Numbered from the stretch's first letter, positions 24,801-32,856 are shown. The stretch: DNA of 32,903 bases from Bacteroidales bacterium (GCA_018401355.1 JAGYLD010000022.1:1-32903), one strand, 5' to 3'. Program-made: numbers and translations. Notes: generated by a model not told the origin, from the sequence alone.

Positions 24801-26240
24801 ATGACATTCCTTGAAACCATAAGAATATTGTTTGAACGATTTATATTGATATATGCGATTTGTATCGCATTGTTCTATATTTTCCTTGCAATCGTATCGA
24901 TTTTCGTTTTGCGAAGTTATCTCAGAAAGAACAGTTTTGTGAACTATGAAGTCATCCTTTCTTCACCTTTTGCTCCATCCATATCAATCATAGCTCCGGC
25001 ATATAACGAGGAAAAGACGATTGTAGAAAATATCCGGGCGCTTTTGTCATTATTCTATCACGATTTTGAGGTCATAATAGTTAATGATGGCAGTGCGGAT
25101 GCAACATTAAAGAAGGCAATAGAAGCCTATGATCTTGAGCTGGTTGATTTTGCTGTTAATTATAAAATTCCGACCCAGGAAGTCAGGGGGGTGTATAAAT
25201 CCAGGAATAGTTCTTTTAGTAACCTGATCGTGATCGACAAGGAAAATGGTGGCAAGGCAGATGCCCTGAACTCCGGGATAAATGTGTCCAATAATGACTA
25301 CTTTGTTTCCATCGATGTAGATTCCATAATATCTTCTGATGCGTTGTTGAAGCTTGCCAAACCATTCATGGAAGAAAAGAAACGCAGGATCATTGCCACT
25401 GGTGGGGTTATAAGAATTGCTAATTCCTGTGTTATTAACGGTGGACAACTGGATATGATCCGGTTACCAAAGCAGTTTCTGGCTCGTTTTCAGGTTTTAG
25501 AGTATACTCGTGCATTCTTGATGGGCCGAATGGCCTGGAGCAGGCTTAATGGGTTATTGCTTATTTCCGGTGCTCTGGGATTATTTGATAAAGAAGTTGC
25601 CATTAAATGCGGTGGCTATTATGCACCAACAGTTGGAGAGGATATGGAACTGGTGGTAAGAATGCGACGATTTATGAGTGAGGAGGACAAGAAATACAAG
25701 GTAGCTTATGTTCCTGATCCCTTGTGCTGGACCGAAGTGCCAACAACCTTGAAAGTCCTTGGCCGTCAACGAAACCGATGGATCCGTGGAACAATCGACA
25801 CCCTAAGGATCCACAAAAGATTGTTTTTTAATCCAAAATATGGATTGATGGGAATGCTTTCTTATCCCTACTGGTTCTTCTTTGAATGGCTTGCACCGCT
25901 GGTTGAAACTGTAGGTTTATTTTACTTCCTGTTAATAGCATTGTTTGGTGCTCCAAACTGGCCATTTTTCTTCATACTGTTGGGTTTTGTCTATTTTTAT
26001 GGGGTTACTTATTCTACCTATGCCATTCTTTATGAAGAGTTAACATTCCATAAATATGAACGTAAATGGGATGTTTTAAGATTGTTTGTATATGCCTGGC
26101 TGGAACCATTGATATTTCATCCCCTGATTCTCTTCTGGGCTATTCGTGGAAATTTTGATTATTTCGTTGCCGGGAAAAAAGGCTGGGGCAAAATGGAGCG
26201 AAGAGGGTTTGAAAAGAAGAAAAAGAAGAAGAAGAGTTAG
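24801..26240 (+). CDS. Processive membrane family 2 glycosyltransferase (PgaC/cellulose-synthase-like)
   Basis: The 479-residue enzyme has an N-terminal membrane helix (about 15-37) and a GT2 domain with NDGSAD (95-100), GGKADALN (150-157), DVD (172-174), GED (279-281) and the processivity motif QRNRW (323-327). Several hydrophobic segments follow at about 345-465. This is the signature of inner-membrane synthases that polymerise and extrude a polysaccharide, such as PNAG, hyaluronan or cellulose synthases. The last residues are a run of lysines (KKKKKKKS), which could contact lipid head groups or a partner. It ends the operon and abuts the SPOR/HEAT gene. The donor sugar is not certain. A hexosamine polymer is plausible from the flanking sugar-activation genes. 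Confidence 0.9.
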   Translation: MTFLETIRILFERFILIYAICIALFYIFLAIVSIFVLRSYLRKNSFVNYEVILSSPFAPSISIIAPAYNEEKTIVENIRALLSLFYHDFEVIIVNDGSADATLKKAIEAYDLELVDFAVNYKIPTQEVRGVYKSRNSSFSNLIVIDKENGGKADALNSGINVSNNDYFVSIDVDSIISSDALLKLAKPFMEEKKRRIIATGGVIRIANSCVINGGQLDMIRLPKQFLARFQVLEYTRAFLMGRMAWSRLNGLLLISGALGLFDKEVAIKCGGYYAPTVGEDMELVVRMRRFMSEEDKKYKVAYVPDPLCWTEVPTTLKVLGRQRNRWIRGTIDTLRIHKRLFFNPKYGLMGMLSYPYWFFFEWLAPLVETVGLFYFLLIALFGAPNWPFFFILLGFVYFYGVTYSTYAILYEELTFHKYERKWDVLRLFVYAWLEPLIFHPLILFWAIRGNFDYFVAGKKGWGKMERRGFEKKKKKKKS

Positions 26241-26245
26241 TTTTT

Positions 26246-27412
26246 CTAATCTTTATTCGTTTCCTTCTCATAACGCTTAAGAATTCTTGTCATCATTGGA
26301 TAATAATATTCCCAAAAGAAAACCTGACGGTTGTAAATATCCTGAATATCCAGGAATTGCTTGTAATACCAGGTTATTCCTGACATTTTGACAAAACGGT
26401 CAGGGATATTGTTATCTGCAAAATCAGCACAAAAATAAAAGAACCGGTGCTGAAACCGCTCACGGATAGCTGCAGGAAAGGTTGAAGGTATCCGGTATTT
26501 TCTTAAGAGGTGGGCACCTTCTTCATTGGGTTCTATCTTGAACCTGGAAATGATCTCATTTTTGTTGAGGTCAGGTACGATGATGTCGAACCAGAAAGAA
26601 TACCTGAATTTTTCAGGCAATCCATATTCCTTCCGAAACTCCCTGTCGGTGTGTATTACAGGAATTTCATTATCCAGGTGTGTCTCATTTTCCAGGATGC
26701 AAATGGTCGAAGTTTCATGAACAAGCACAATCCCTGATCTGGTGAAAGGCCACTGTCCATTGTTTTGCTCTTTGTAAAGTCTGATTACCCATCTGGGTAA
26801 TTCTTCATTTGCAATTGTATCAAAAGAATGAAAGAACCTACCTGTCCAGCCTGTCCAGGTAAGGCCCATCAATTCTTCTGCTTCCCGCCTTACCTTGTAT
26901 GAAGTTGGATGAGCAATGGAATTGAATTCTGCAATCAAAAGTTTTTCTTTGGCATAAAAGTTTTGCATCAGATAAAGCTCATTTTCATCCAGACCACCAT
27001 AAATGAGAGGACTATGTTCTGTAAGGTTATCGCGAAGATACCAGTCGTTATAATATACACCATAAGCATCTGCCACGTACATCATGTCATACAATGATGA
27101 CAAGCTGTCGAGCTGTTTCGTCGAATAATCCTGAAAATCCCTGATGGTATAATCAAAACCTTCACCAGGAAAAAATCCGAAGTAATCGTCCGCAATTGAG
27201 TATTCTTCTTTTCCTGGTTTTTTGTACTTTTTATGGGTAAGGATCCATGTAAGGGATCGGTGCTCCGGACGGGAATACTCTGCTGCGGTCTTGTCAATAA
27301 TAAGAACATGCAGTTCTTTGGAATGCTTAATCTTGTAAATGGTCCATTGAAGGACGGGGATCAATATGATCACTATGATCACGAGATTGAAAATCAGTCG
27401 TCTGGTGTTCAT
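26246..27412 (-). CDS. Membrane-anchored protein of unknown function
   Basis: I start at the ATG at 27412 (MNTRRLIFNLVIIVIILIPV). A TTG at 27487 would overlap the preceding kinase gene. The 388-residue product has one N-terminal membrane helix and a large, probably periplasmic, domain rich in Trp, Tyr and His. Recognisable blocks include LHVLIIDKTAAEYSRPEHRSL, LLIAEFNSIAHPT and ELMGLTWTGWTGRFF. None match a family I know. The early VLIIDKT strand and later LIAEFNSI hint at a Rossmann-like or amidotransferase-like fold, but this is a guess. It ends 5 nt from the convergent polymerising glycosyltransferase and is the last gene of the sugar-activation group, so a role in polysaccharide modification is possible. 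Confidence 0.65.
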   Translation of the reverse strand: MNTRRLIFNLVIIVIILIPVLQWTIYKIKHSKELHVLIIDKTAAEYSRPEHRSLTWILTHKKYKKPGKEEYSIADDYFGFFPGEGFDYTIRDFQDYSTKQLDSLSSLYDMMYVADAYGVYYNDWYLRDNLTEHSPLIYGGLDENELYLMQNFYAKEKLLIAEFNSIAHPTSYKVRREAEELMGLTWTGWTGRFFHSFDTIANEELPRWVIRLYKEQNNGQWPFTRSGIVLVHETSTICILENETHLDNEIPVIHTDREFRKEYGLPEKFRYSFWFDIIVPDLNKNEIISRFKIEPNEEGAHLLRKYRIPSTFPAAIRERFQHRFFYFCADFADNNIPDRFVKMSGITWYYKQFLDIQDIYNRQVFFWEYYYPMMTRILKRYEKETNKD

Positions 27413-27440
27413 TTTGCGGCTTTTTGATGGTCTCAGCAAG

Positions 27441-28481
27441 CTAAAAAAGCTGCTGAATGGCTTCTTTCTGCTGAAAGATCTGGTCAAGCAATGCCATTTG
27501 TGTCCGGGCCCTGTCCAGGTTGTGATCCTGGTAACGTGTGTGATAATAAATATCCCCGTTCAGGTAATCTGCCAGGAACCGGATCCCGATCAGGTAGGTC
27601 ATGAAAGCCGGTGCTTCAGGAAGCAGCCGGTATTCCGCCTTTGTCAGGAAGGATACAGCCTGCGACAGGTAACCCTTTGTAAATGCACTGCATAACTCAG
27701 TATTAAACGAAATATCATTGATATTGGTTGCATCCTCGGGTGCATTATTTGCAAGGGTACGCAGGGCATCACCAAAGTCATGGGCCACGTACCCTGGCAT
27801 GACCGTGTCAAAGTCGATCATGCATATGGCTTTTCCCTGCTCGTCAAACAATATATTGTTGAGTTTTGTGTCGTTATGCGTAATGCGGAAGGGAATGCCG
27901 GAATTGATCAGGCCTTGCTCATAGTTTTTCATATAGGATGAATGCCGCAGAAAATTCCTGTATACAACTTCCGCCTTTTTCTTTCTTTCATTGGCAACAA
28001 GTCTAAAAGCCGACATGAGCTCATGTTCTCTTTTTTCAAGGCTGTGAAAACCCGGAAGGATGATATGGAGCTTTCCTGAAAAGGCCTCCAGCCCTTTTTG
28101 AAAGGCAGCAATGGCTTTTCCCGCTTCAAAGGCAACAGCCGGGTCGGAAGTCTTCTCGATGGTGCGGCTTCCCGGGATAAAGTTGAACATACGCCAGAAT
28201 AGTCCGTCATCCTGCAGGAAATAGTAACGGCCATCTTTTGCCGGGATCATCTGCAATGGAGATTTTATATGACGGGTAACATTGTTTATGTTGGAGTTGA
28301 TCTTAGCAGCATCCGGGAAAATGGAAGTATTTACGAGTTGCAGGACGTAACCGGGATTGTCATTCTGGCCGGTTTTGATCCTGTATGTCTTATGGATATG
28401 GCCGTTACCAATGGCTTCCCAGGATGCAGGTTCACCGGCAATCTTGAAGTTTGAGGCTATATTCAGGATATCAGTTGACAT
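27441..28481 (-). CDS. APH-fold sugar kinase, NahK-like (N-acetylhexosamine 1-kinase candidate)
   Basis: The 346-residue protein has an aminoglycoside-phosphotransferase kinase fold. The N-terminal phosphate-binding segment is GNGHIHKTYRI (25-35), the catalytic loop is RITHNDTKLNNILFD (His202, Asp204, Asn209) and the metal site is IDFDT (222-226). This GNGH-plus-HND-plus-IDFD combination is the one seen in NahK, which phosphorylates GlcNAc or GalNAc at C1. It starts one base after the stop of a sugar nucleotidyltransferase gene, and kinase plus nucleotidyltransferase is exactly the pair needed to turn a free hexosamine into a UDP-sugar. Another APH-family substrate cannot be excluded. No drug-resistance context is seen. 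Confidence 0.75.
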   Translation of the reverse strand: MSTDILNIASNFKIAGEPASWEAIGNGHIHKTYRIKTGQNDNPGYVLQLVNTSIFPDAAKINSNINNVTRHIKSPLQMIPAKDGRYYFLQDDGLFWRMFNFIPGSRTIEKTSDPAVAFEAGKAIAAFQKGLEAFSGKLHIILPGFHSLEKREHELMSAFRLVANERKKKAEVVYRNFLRHSSYMKNYEQGLINSGIPFRITHNDTKLNNILFDEQGKAICMIDFDTVMPGYVAHDFGDALRTLANNAPEDATNINDISFNTELCSAFTKGYLSQAVSFLTKAEYRLLPEAPAFMTYLIGIRFLADYLNGDIYYHTRYQDHNLDRARTQMALLDQIFQQKEAIQQLF

Positions 28482-28482
28482 A

Positions 28483-29385
28483 TTACTTCCATAGGTTTTC
28501 AGGATAAATGCCCTGAGCTACAAGGTTTTTTATTTTGTTCCGGACATCTTCCACATCCTCCTTGTATGTCATTCCGGCCCAGGAAGCACTTGTGCTGAGC
28601 ACTTGCACAGAGGCTTCATGGTTTTTCACCATTTCGTTTACTACCGTTGGGATCAAAAATTCATTCATGTTTCCAGGTGCATCTGCCAGGAAACTTATGA
28701 ATTTTTTTTTCAGGATATTAAAGATCACAGGAGTAAAGCACCACATATTCATGGAGACAATAGTATCGGGTTCCAGTCCGGCTTCCTGATTCTGCTTATT
28801 GAGGTAAAAGATCCTATTTTCCGTTTTGTGGATGTCAAAAATCTCTTCTATAAAAGTAAGGCTATTGTTTCTACCGGTAACGCATCGGGCCCGGGTCACC
28901 GAACCGTGATCAGAGAGTGTGTTTTTAACTTCGTAGCCGACCAGGCCGAATGTCGGTCTTTTAGTGTTTTCGAGATTTTCCAGGAAACCCATTCCAGCCG
29001 AAAATGCTTCTTTACCGTAAAAATCATCAGCATTGAGCACCAGGAAAGGGGAGGAAACAGTATTTCTGGCTGTCCATATGGCATGACCTGTTCCCCAGGG
29101 TTTTTGCCTGCCGGCAGGGGGTGTAAATCCTGCCGGCATATCATCCATTTCCTGGAATATGAGTTTAACAGATATTTTGTTTTGGATTTTATCAACGATT
29201 CTTTTCCTGAAGTCCTCCTCAAAATCCTTACGGATGATGAATCCGGCTTCCTTAAAGCCGCACCTGATGGCGTCAAAGACGGAATACTCCATAATGGTTT
29301 CCCCGGAAGGACCGACCCCTTCGATCTGTTTCAGTCCTCCAGACCCGGCTTCCCAAGCCAGCAGCCATGACAAATTGAGGTTCAT
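28483..29385 (-). CDS. Sugar nucleotidyltransferase with a disturbed N-terminal signature
   Basis: The 300-residue frame from the ATG at 29385 is a nucleotidyltransferase relative of GlmU and RmlA, clear from residue 17 on (GGLKQIEGVGPSGETIMEYS, later LVLNADDFYGKEA with the metal-binding Asp, and DTIVSMNMWCF). In place of the family signature near residues 5-15 the frame reads LSWLLAWEAGSG. The other reading phase of the same DNA reads FVMAAGLGSR, the expected GxGSR loop. One extra base near 29345 and one missing base near 29372 explain this. It is either a sequencing error pair or a true lesion. Expected role: making a UDP- or dTDP-sugar from sugar 1-phosphate. The kinase gene begins one base downstream. 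A TTG at 29460 is an unlikely start. Confidence 0.78.
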   Translation of the reverse strand: MNLNLSWLLAWEAGSGGLKQIEGVGPSGETIMEYSVFDAIRCGFKEAGFIIRKDFEEDFRKRIVDKIQNKISVKLIFQEMDDMPAGFTPPAGRQKPWGTGHAIWTARNTVSSPFLVLNADDFYGKEAFSAGMGFLENLENTKRPTFGLVGYEVKNTLSDHGSVTRARCVTGRNNSLTFIEEIFDIHKTENRIFYLNKQNQEAGLEPDTIVSMNMWCFTPVIFNILKKKFISFLADAPGNMNEFLIPTVVNEMVKNHEASVQVLSTSASWAGMTYKEDVEDVRNKIKNLVAQGIYPENLWK

Positions 29386-29716
29386 GGTGGTTGGTTTTGG
29401 TGGGGTCAAATGTAAAGAAATAATTAATGGCCTCCAGCCCTCATCTGGAGTGGAGGCCAAATGTCAAATACTTAAAGACTTCAATCTGTAAATAAATGAT
29501 TAACAAGTGGTTATTGCCCAGTTGCTTTTCTTCAACGGAACAGAGACTTGTATTTAAGATATTTTTAAAGAATTTTTCGCGTGAAATTTTGATTTCTCAG
29601 ATAAATGAATCGCTGGTAAATTTGTAAATAACAAATTATCAACAGTATAAGAATCTGTGGAAAGATGTTTGTGGAAGAATAAGTCGCTTGCGGCCCCTGG
29701 TAGAGGCTGGAGGCCC
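29386..29716. other. Intergenic region between nucleotidyltransferase and symporter genes
   Basis: This 331-bp stretch contains no credible gene. It holds a candidate -7 element (29407-29414) for the nucleotidyltransferase-kinase operon and a hairpin whose arms GGCCTCCA (29429-29436) and TGGAGGCC (29451-29458) are exact complements. GAGGCTGGAGGCC at 29703-29715, next to the symporter stop, is nearly the inverse of GGCCTCCAGCCCTC at 29429-29442, so an inverted-repeat pair frames most of the gap. The middle is AT-rich. Confidence 0.6.
29407..29414 (-). promoter_or_regulatory. Candidate -7 element for the nucleotidyltransferase-kinase operon
   Basis: The minus strand reads TACATTTG, a perfect TAnnTTTG, 21 nt before the ATG at 29385. 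No TTG is found at -33 spacing. It argues for the 29385 start and for separate transcription from the symporter gene. Confidence 0.4.
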
Positions 29717-31510
29717 TTATCTAAACCTCAGCCTCCTCCACGCCCTGCTCAGCAACCACATGCTTATCAGCGCCATAGCAGTTGAAACCACAGCCCATTC
29801 AAAATTCCCATAGATCCAGTGTCCGGTAGCAAAAAGCATGCTGTATATCATCAAACAGCCCAGCAGCATGCATAGTATGCCAGCCGGCACGTCCCATTTT
29901 GCTGAAGTATCTTTTTCCAGGATGATGTTTTCCTCCCTGGCGATGGCTACAACTTTTCTCCAACCGGGACCACCAGGATGGACAAGCTCATAAAAGCTGA
30001 ACAAGGTTTTCTTATCTGCCGGCTTGGTTAAAAGAGTCACAGTGAGCCAGCAGATTGTGGTGACAGCTACCCCTGTCACCAGTTGCCATCCCGAAGAAAG
30101 CTCCGGCAATCCTGTCAATTGGTGGACAAGCTGGAAGTATAAGGCTACTAAGAACGAAGCGATCATGGCTGTAATTTCGCTATAGGCGTTGATGCGGTAC
30201 CAGAACCAGCGCAGGATGAAGATCAGTCCTGTGCCGGCACCAATCTGCAACAGGATATTGAAAGCCTGCAGGGCATTGTTCAGGAGCAAGGCAAACAGTG
30301 TGGCTACCACAACAAGAAATACGGTGGTCAGCCGGCCCATCAATACAAGGTTCCGTTCGCTGGCATTTGGTTTCAGGAAGCGTTTGTAAAAGTCGTTGAT
30401 TACATATGACGAACCCCAGTTCAGGTGGGTGGAGATGGTTGACATGAAAGCTGCGATCAATGATGCTACAACCAGGCCCAGAAAACCATTTGGCAAATAA
30501 CTCAACATGGCCGGGTAGGCAAAGTCGTTTTGTACGAATTGGGGGTCGGCGTTGGGGAAGGCTGCGCGGAGGGAGGCAATATCCGGGAAGACAATGATGG
30601 AGGCGAGTGCTACCAGGATCCAGGGCCAGGGCCTGAGGGCATAATGCGCCAGGTTGAAAAACAAGGTGGCCTTTACCGCTCCTTTTTCAGATTTAGCCGA
30701 TAGCATGCGCTGTGCAATATATCCGCCCCCGCCGGGTTCCGCTCCCGGGTACCATACGCTCCACCACTGCACGGCAATGGGTAGGATGAGGATGGTTATA
30801 AAAGTATCCATGTTGTTGATATCGGGAATGAGGTGCAGTTGAGGTTTTACGTTGATGTTGGAAACCAGTCCGTTGATGCCACCAACCTCCGGCAGGTTCA
30901 GGATGATGATTGCTGCACCGATGGAGCCGATCATGGAGATGATAAACTGGAAAAAGTCGGTCAGCAGGATGCCACGCAGTCCTCCGAGGGTGCTGTAGAT
31001 CACTGTTACCGTCATTGAGATCAGCAATGTTTTTGCCGGCGACCAACCCAGCATCACCTCGCCGATCTTGATCATGGCGAGGGAAACGGTGGCCATGACC
31101 ATTATATTAAAGAAAAAACCAAGGTAAAGAGCACGGAAACCACGGACGAAGGCGGCCATCTTACCGCTGTATCGTATCTCATAGAATTCCAGGTCGGTAA
31201 GGATGCCGGAGCGGCGCCACAGTTTGGCATAAATAAAGACCGTCAGCATGCCGGTAAGGAGGAAGGCCCACCAGGCCCAGTTACCAGCCACGCCGTGTTG
31301 CCTTACGATGTCGGTCACCAGGTTGGGGGTATCGCAGGAAAAGGTGGTTGCTACCATGGAAACCCCCAGCAGCCACCAGGGCATATTCCTTCCTGAGAGA
31401 AAGAATTCGGAGTAGCTTTTACCGGCTTTACGGGAAACCAGCAAACCGATCATCACAGAAACAGCAAAGAACGCTATGATGATAGCCCAATCGGAGGAGT
31501 TGAGGATCAT
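29717..31510 (-). CDS. Sodium:solute symporter (SSS family)
   Basis: The 597-residue polytopic protein has around 13-14 hydrophobic segments. Sequence blocks such as RKAGKSYSEFFLSGRNMPWWLLGVSM near the start, TFSCDTPN, TVIYSTLGGLRGILLTDFFQF (the SSS signature region, in about 180-200) and AAFMSTISTHLNWGSSYVINDFY identify the SSS/SLC5 family of Na+-coupled importers. Members carry sugars, sialic acid, amino acids or vitamins. The group with a kinase and a nucleotidyltransferase immediately downstream points to an amino sugar or other sugar as substrate, though this rests on context only. It is transcribed from its own candidate promoter, with a 331-bp gap to the next gene. Confidence 0.88.
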   Translation of the reverse strand: MILNSSDWAIIIAFFAVSVMIGLLVSRKAGKSYSEFFLSGRNMPWWLLGVSMVATTFSCDTPNLVTDIVRQHGVAGNWAWWAFLLTGMLTVFIYAKLWRRSGILTDLEFYEIRYSGKMAAFVRGFRALYLGFFFNIMVMATVSLAMIKIGEVMLGWSPAKTLLISMTVTVIYSTLGGLRGILLTDFFQFIISMIGSIGAAIIILNLPEVGGINGLVSNINVKPQLHLIPDINNMDTFITILILPIAVQWWSVWYPGAEPGGGGYIAQRMLSAKSEKGAVKATLFFNLAHYALRPWPWILVALASIIVFPDIASLRAAFPNADPQFVQNDFAYPAMLSYLPNGFLGLVVASLIAAFMSTISTHLNWGSSYVINDFYKRFLKPNASERNLVLMGRLTTVFLVVVATLFALLLNNALQAFNILLQIGAGTGLIFILRWFWYRINAYSEITAMIASFLVALYFQLVHQLTGLPELSSGWQLVTGVAVTTICWLTVTLLTKPADKKTLFSFYELVHPGGPGWRKVVAIAREENIILEKDTSAKWDVPAGILCMLLGCLMIYSMLFATGHWIYGNFEWAVVSTAMALISMWLLSRAWRRLRFR

Positions 31511-31530
31511 GGTGTGGTTTTTAGTTTGGA

Positions 31531-31538
31531 CAAAAATA
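31531..31538 (-). promoter_or_regulatory. Candidate -7 element for the symporter gene
   Basis: The minus strand reads TATTTTTG, a perfect TAnnTTTG, 20 nt upstream of the ATG at 31510. It lies between the hairpin at 31558 and the gene, as expected for a new transcription start after a terminator. Confidence 0.45.
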
Positions 31539-31557
31539 GAAATTCTTGAGAATAAAC

Positions 31558-31590
31558 GGACTCCATCCTACGGGATGGAATCCCTTTTTT
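31558..31590. terminator. Stem-loop with UACG tetraloop and flanking T tract
   Basis: TCCATCC (31562-31568) and GGATGGA (31573-31579) pair around TACG, giving the very stable cUACGg tetraloop. GGA/TCC extend the stem past one mismatch. TTTTTT at 31585-31590 follows in the plus orientation. On the minus strand it would end the AAA ATPase transcript, but the tail there (GTTTATTCT) is weaker, so the direction is unclear. Confidence 0.6.
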
Positions 31591-31644
31591 CGTATGGTTT
31601 ATTTATCGATTGTTGGCGAGTGGTGAGCATTTTGCGATTTGTCC

Positions 31645-32841
31645 TCAATCCTCCATTTCAAGAAAATCCCTGATATTATAATGTTTGATCCCTTTGAAGT
31701 CGTCAACATATTCATCGGCGGAGACAACGATCTTTTCATGGTTATCGCCAATCTTTAACAAATTGCCGAACTCCCTTTCCATGACCTTTTCTTCGTATAA
31801 TAGATAAGCTACTTGTATGTATTTTGTTTGCTTGCCTTTTTGAGCAACAAAATCAATTTCCCGATTTTGGTGCTTCCCTACATAGACTTTAAAATTGTTA
31901 TTAATAAGCTGATTATAAACCAGGTTTTCAAAAACATTCCCAATACGGCTGCCAGTAAATGGAATAATCGAATGGATCAATCCGAGATCGGAAAAGAAAT
32001 ACTTATCGTTGATCTCAAACCTTTTTTTACCGATGATGTCCAGGCGTTGAACTTTATTTATGAAAAACGAATTGATCAAATATTTCAGGTAATTTGATAC
32101 TGTATTGATGGATAAATTGATCCTTTGGGCTTTCAGGAAATCACTGATCTTTTTTGATGAAATATAATTCCCAAGGTTATCCGAAAGGTATTCAACCAGG
32201 CGATCCAGGAAATCAATATCCCTGATATTATAACGAGCCACAACATCTTTAAGAATAATTGTATTGTAAATGCTTTTCAGATATCCGTATATTATCTCAT
32301 CATCAAAGGGTAAGTGTATCAAATATGGCATCCCTCCATAGCGGATATACAGATTAAAAGATTCAGGATTGTTTGGGAGATCATTGATCTGCAGGAATTC
32401 CCTGTATGAAAGACTGTTGATGTGAAACTCTATATAACGGCCCGAGAGTAGTGTGGCCAAGTCTCCTGACATCAGATTGGCATTGCTGCCTGTGCAATAT
32501 ATGTCCACTCCTTCGGCAAAAAGTTGCCTCAGTGCTTTCTCAAACCCTTCAATTTCCTGCACTTCATCAATGCAAACATAGTTATTTTTTTTACCAGATA
32601 ATAGTCTCTTTATATGACCGTAAAGCTCTGTGAAAGTGTTGATATGTTTAAATTCATTGTATTCTTTGTTAATGTAAATAATATTTGATCCCTTATCTTC
32701 CTCTTCAATCATCTCTATGATTTGCTTGAGCAAGGTTGTTTTACCGACACGACGTTGTCCCGTTAGCACTTTTATTAATTCTTTCCCAATGAAAGGCTTA
32801 ATTCTGTTAAGGTATATGGTTCTTTTTAAAACTTTCTTCAT
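31645..32841 (-). CDS. AAA-type ATPase with C-terminal DUF4143 domain
   Basis: The start is the ATG at 32841 (MKKVLKRTIY), not the upstream TTG. The 398-residue protein has a Walker A motif GQRRVGKTT (28-36), Walker B CIDEVQEIEGFE (90-101), a sensor strand IYCTGSNA and the LLSGRYIEFHINSLSYREFL block typical of the DUF4143-linked ATPase family. The C-terminal part contains FENLVYNQLI and REIDFVAQKG, the conserved nuclease-like EIDF segment of DUF4143. The role of this widespread family is not settled; genome-defence or toxin-antitoxin-type functions have been suggested. It is more AT-rich than the symporter group next to it and is an isolated single gene, consistent with horizontal movement. 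Confidence 0.88.
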   Translation of the reverse strand: MKKVLKRTIYLNRIKPFIGKELIKVLTGQRRVGKTTLLKQIIEMIEEEDKGSNIIYINKEYNEFKHINTFTELYGHIKRLLSGKKNNYVCIDEVQEIEGFEKALRQLFAEGVDIYCTGSNANLMSGDLATLLSGRYIEFHINSLSYREFLQINDLPNNPESFNLYIRYGGMPYLIHLPFDDEIIYGYLKSIYNTIILKDVVARYNIRDIDFLDRLVEYLSDNLGNYISSKKISDFLKAQRINLSINTVSNYLKYLINSFFINKVQRLDIIGKKRFEINDKYFFSDLGLIHSIIPFTGSRIGNVFENLVYNQLINNNFKVYVGKHQNREIDFVAQKGKQTKYIQVAYLLYEEKVMEREFGNLLKIGDNHEKIVVSADEYVDDFKGIKHYNIRDFLEMED

Positions 32842-32856
32842 AATGAGATATTTACA

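Noticed and set aside
27441-28481. Aminoglycoside resistance gene
   Set aside because: Shares the kinase fold, but the GNGH motif and the neighbouring nucleotidyltransferase point to a sugar kinase.
28603-29370. 255-residue plus-strand open frame
   Set aside because: It is antisense to the nucleotidyltransferase gene, which has strong family motifs. The plus-strand translation resembles no protein family.
29600-29680. Cluster of DnaA-box-like sequences (TTATCAACA, TGTGGAAAG, TGTGGAAGA) in AT-rich DNA
   Set aside because: Only partial matches to TTATCCACA, with no dnaA, dnaN or other origin genes near. Chance matches in AT-rich intergenic DNA are likely.
32451-32633. Plus-strand small open frame inside the ATPase region
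   Set aside because: Antisense to the Walker motifs of a well-supported gene, with no start context or homology.
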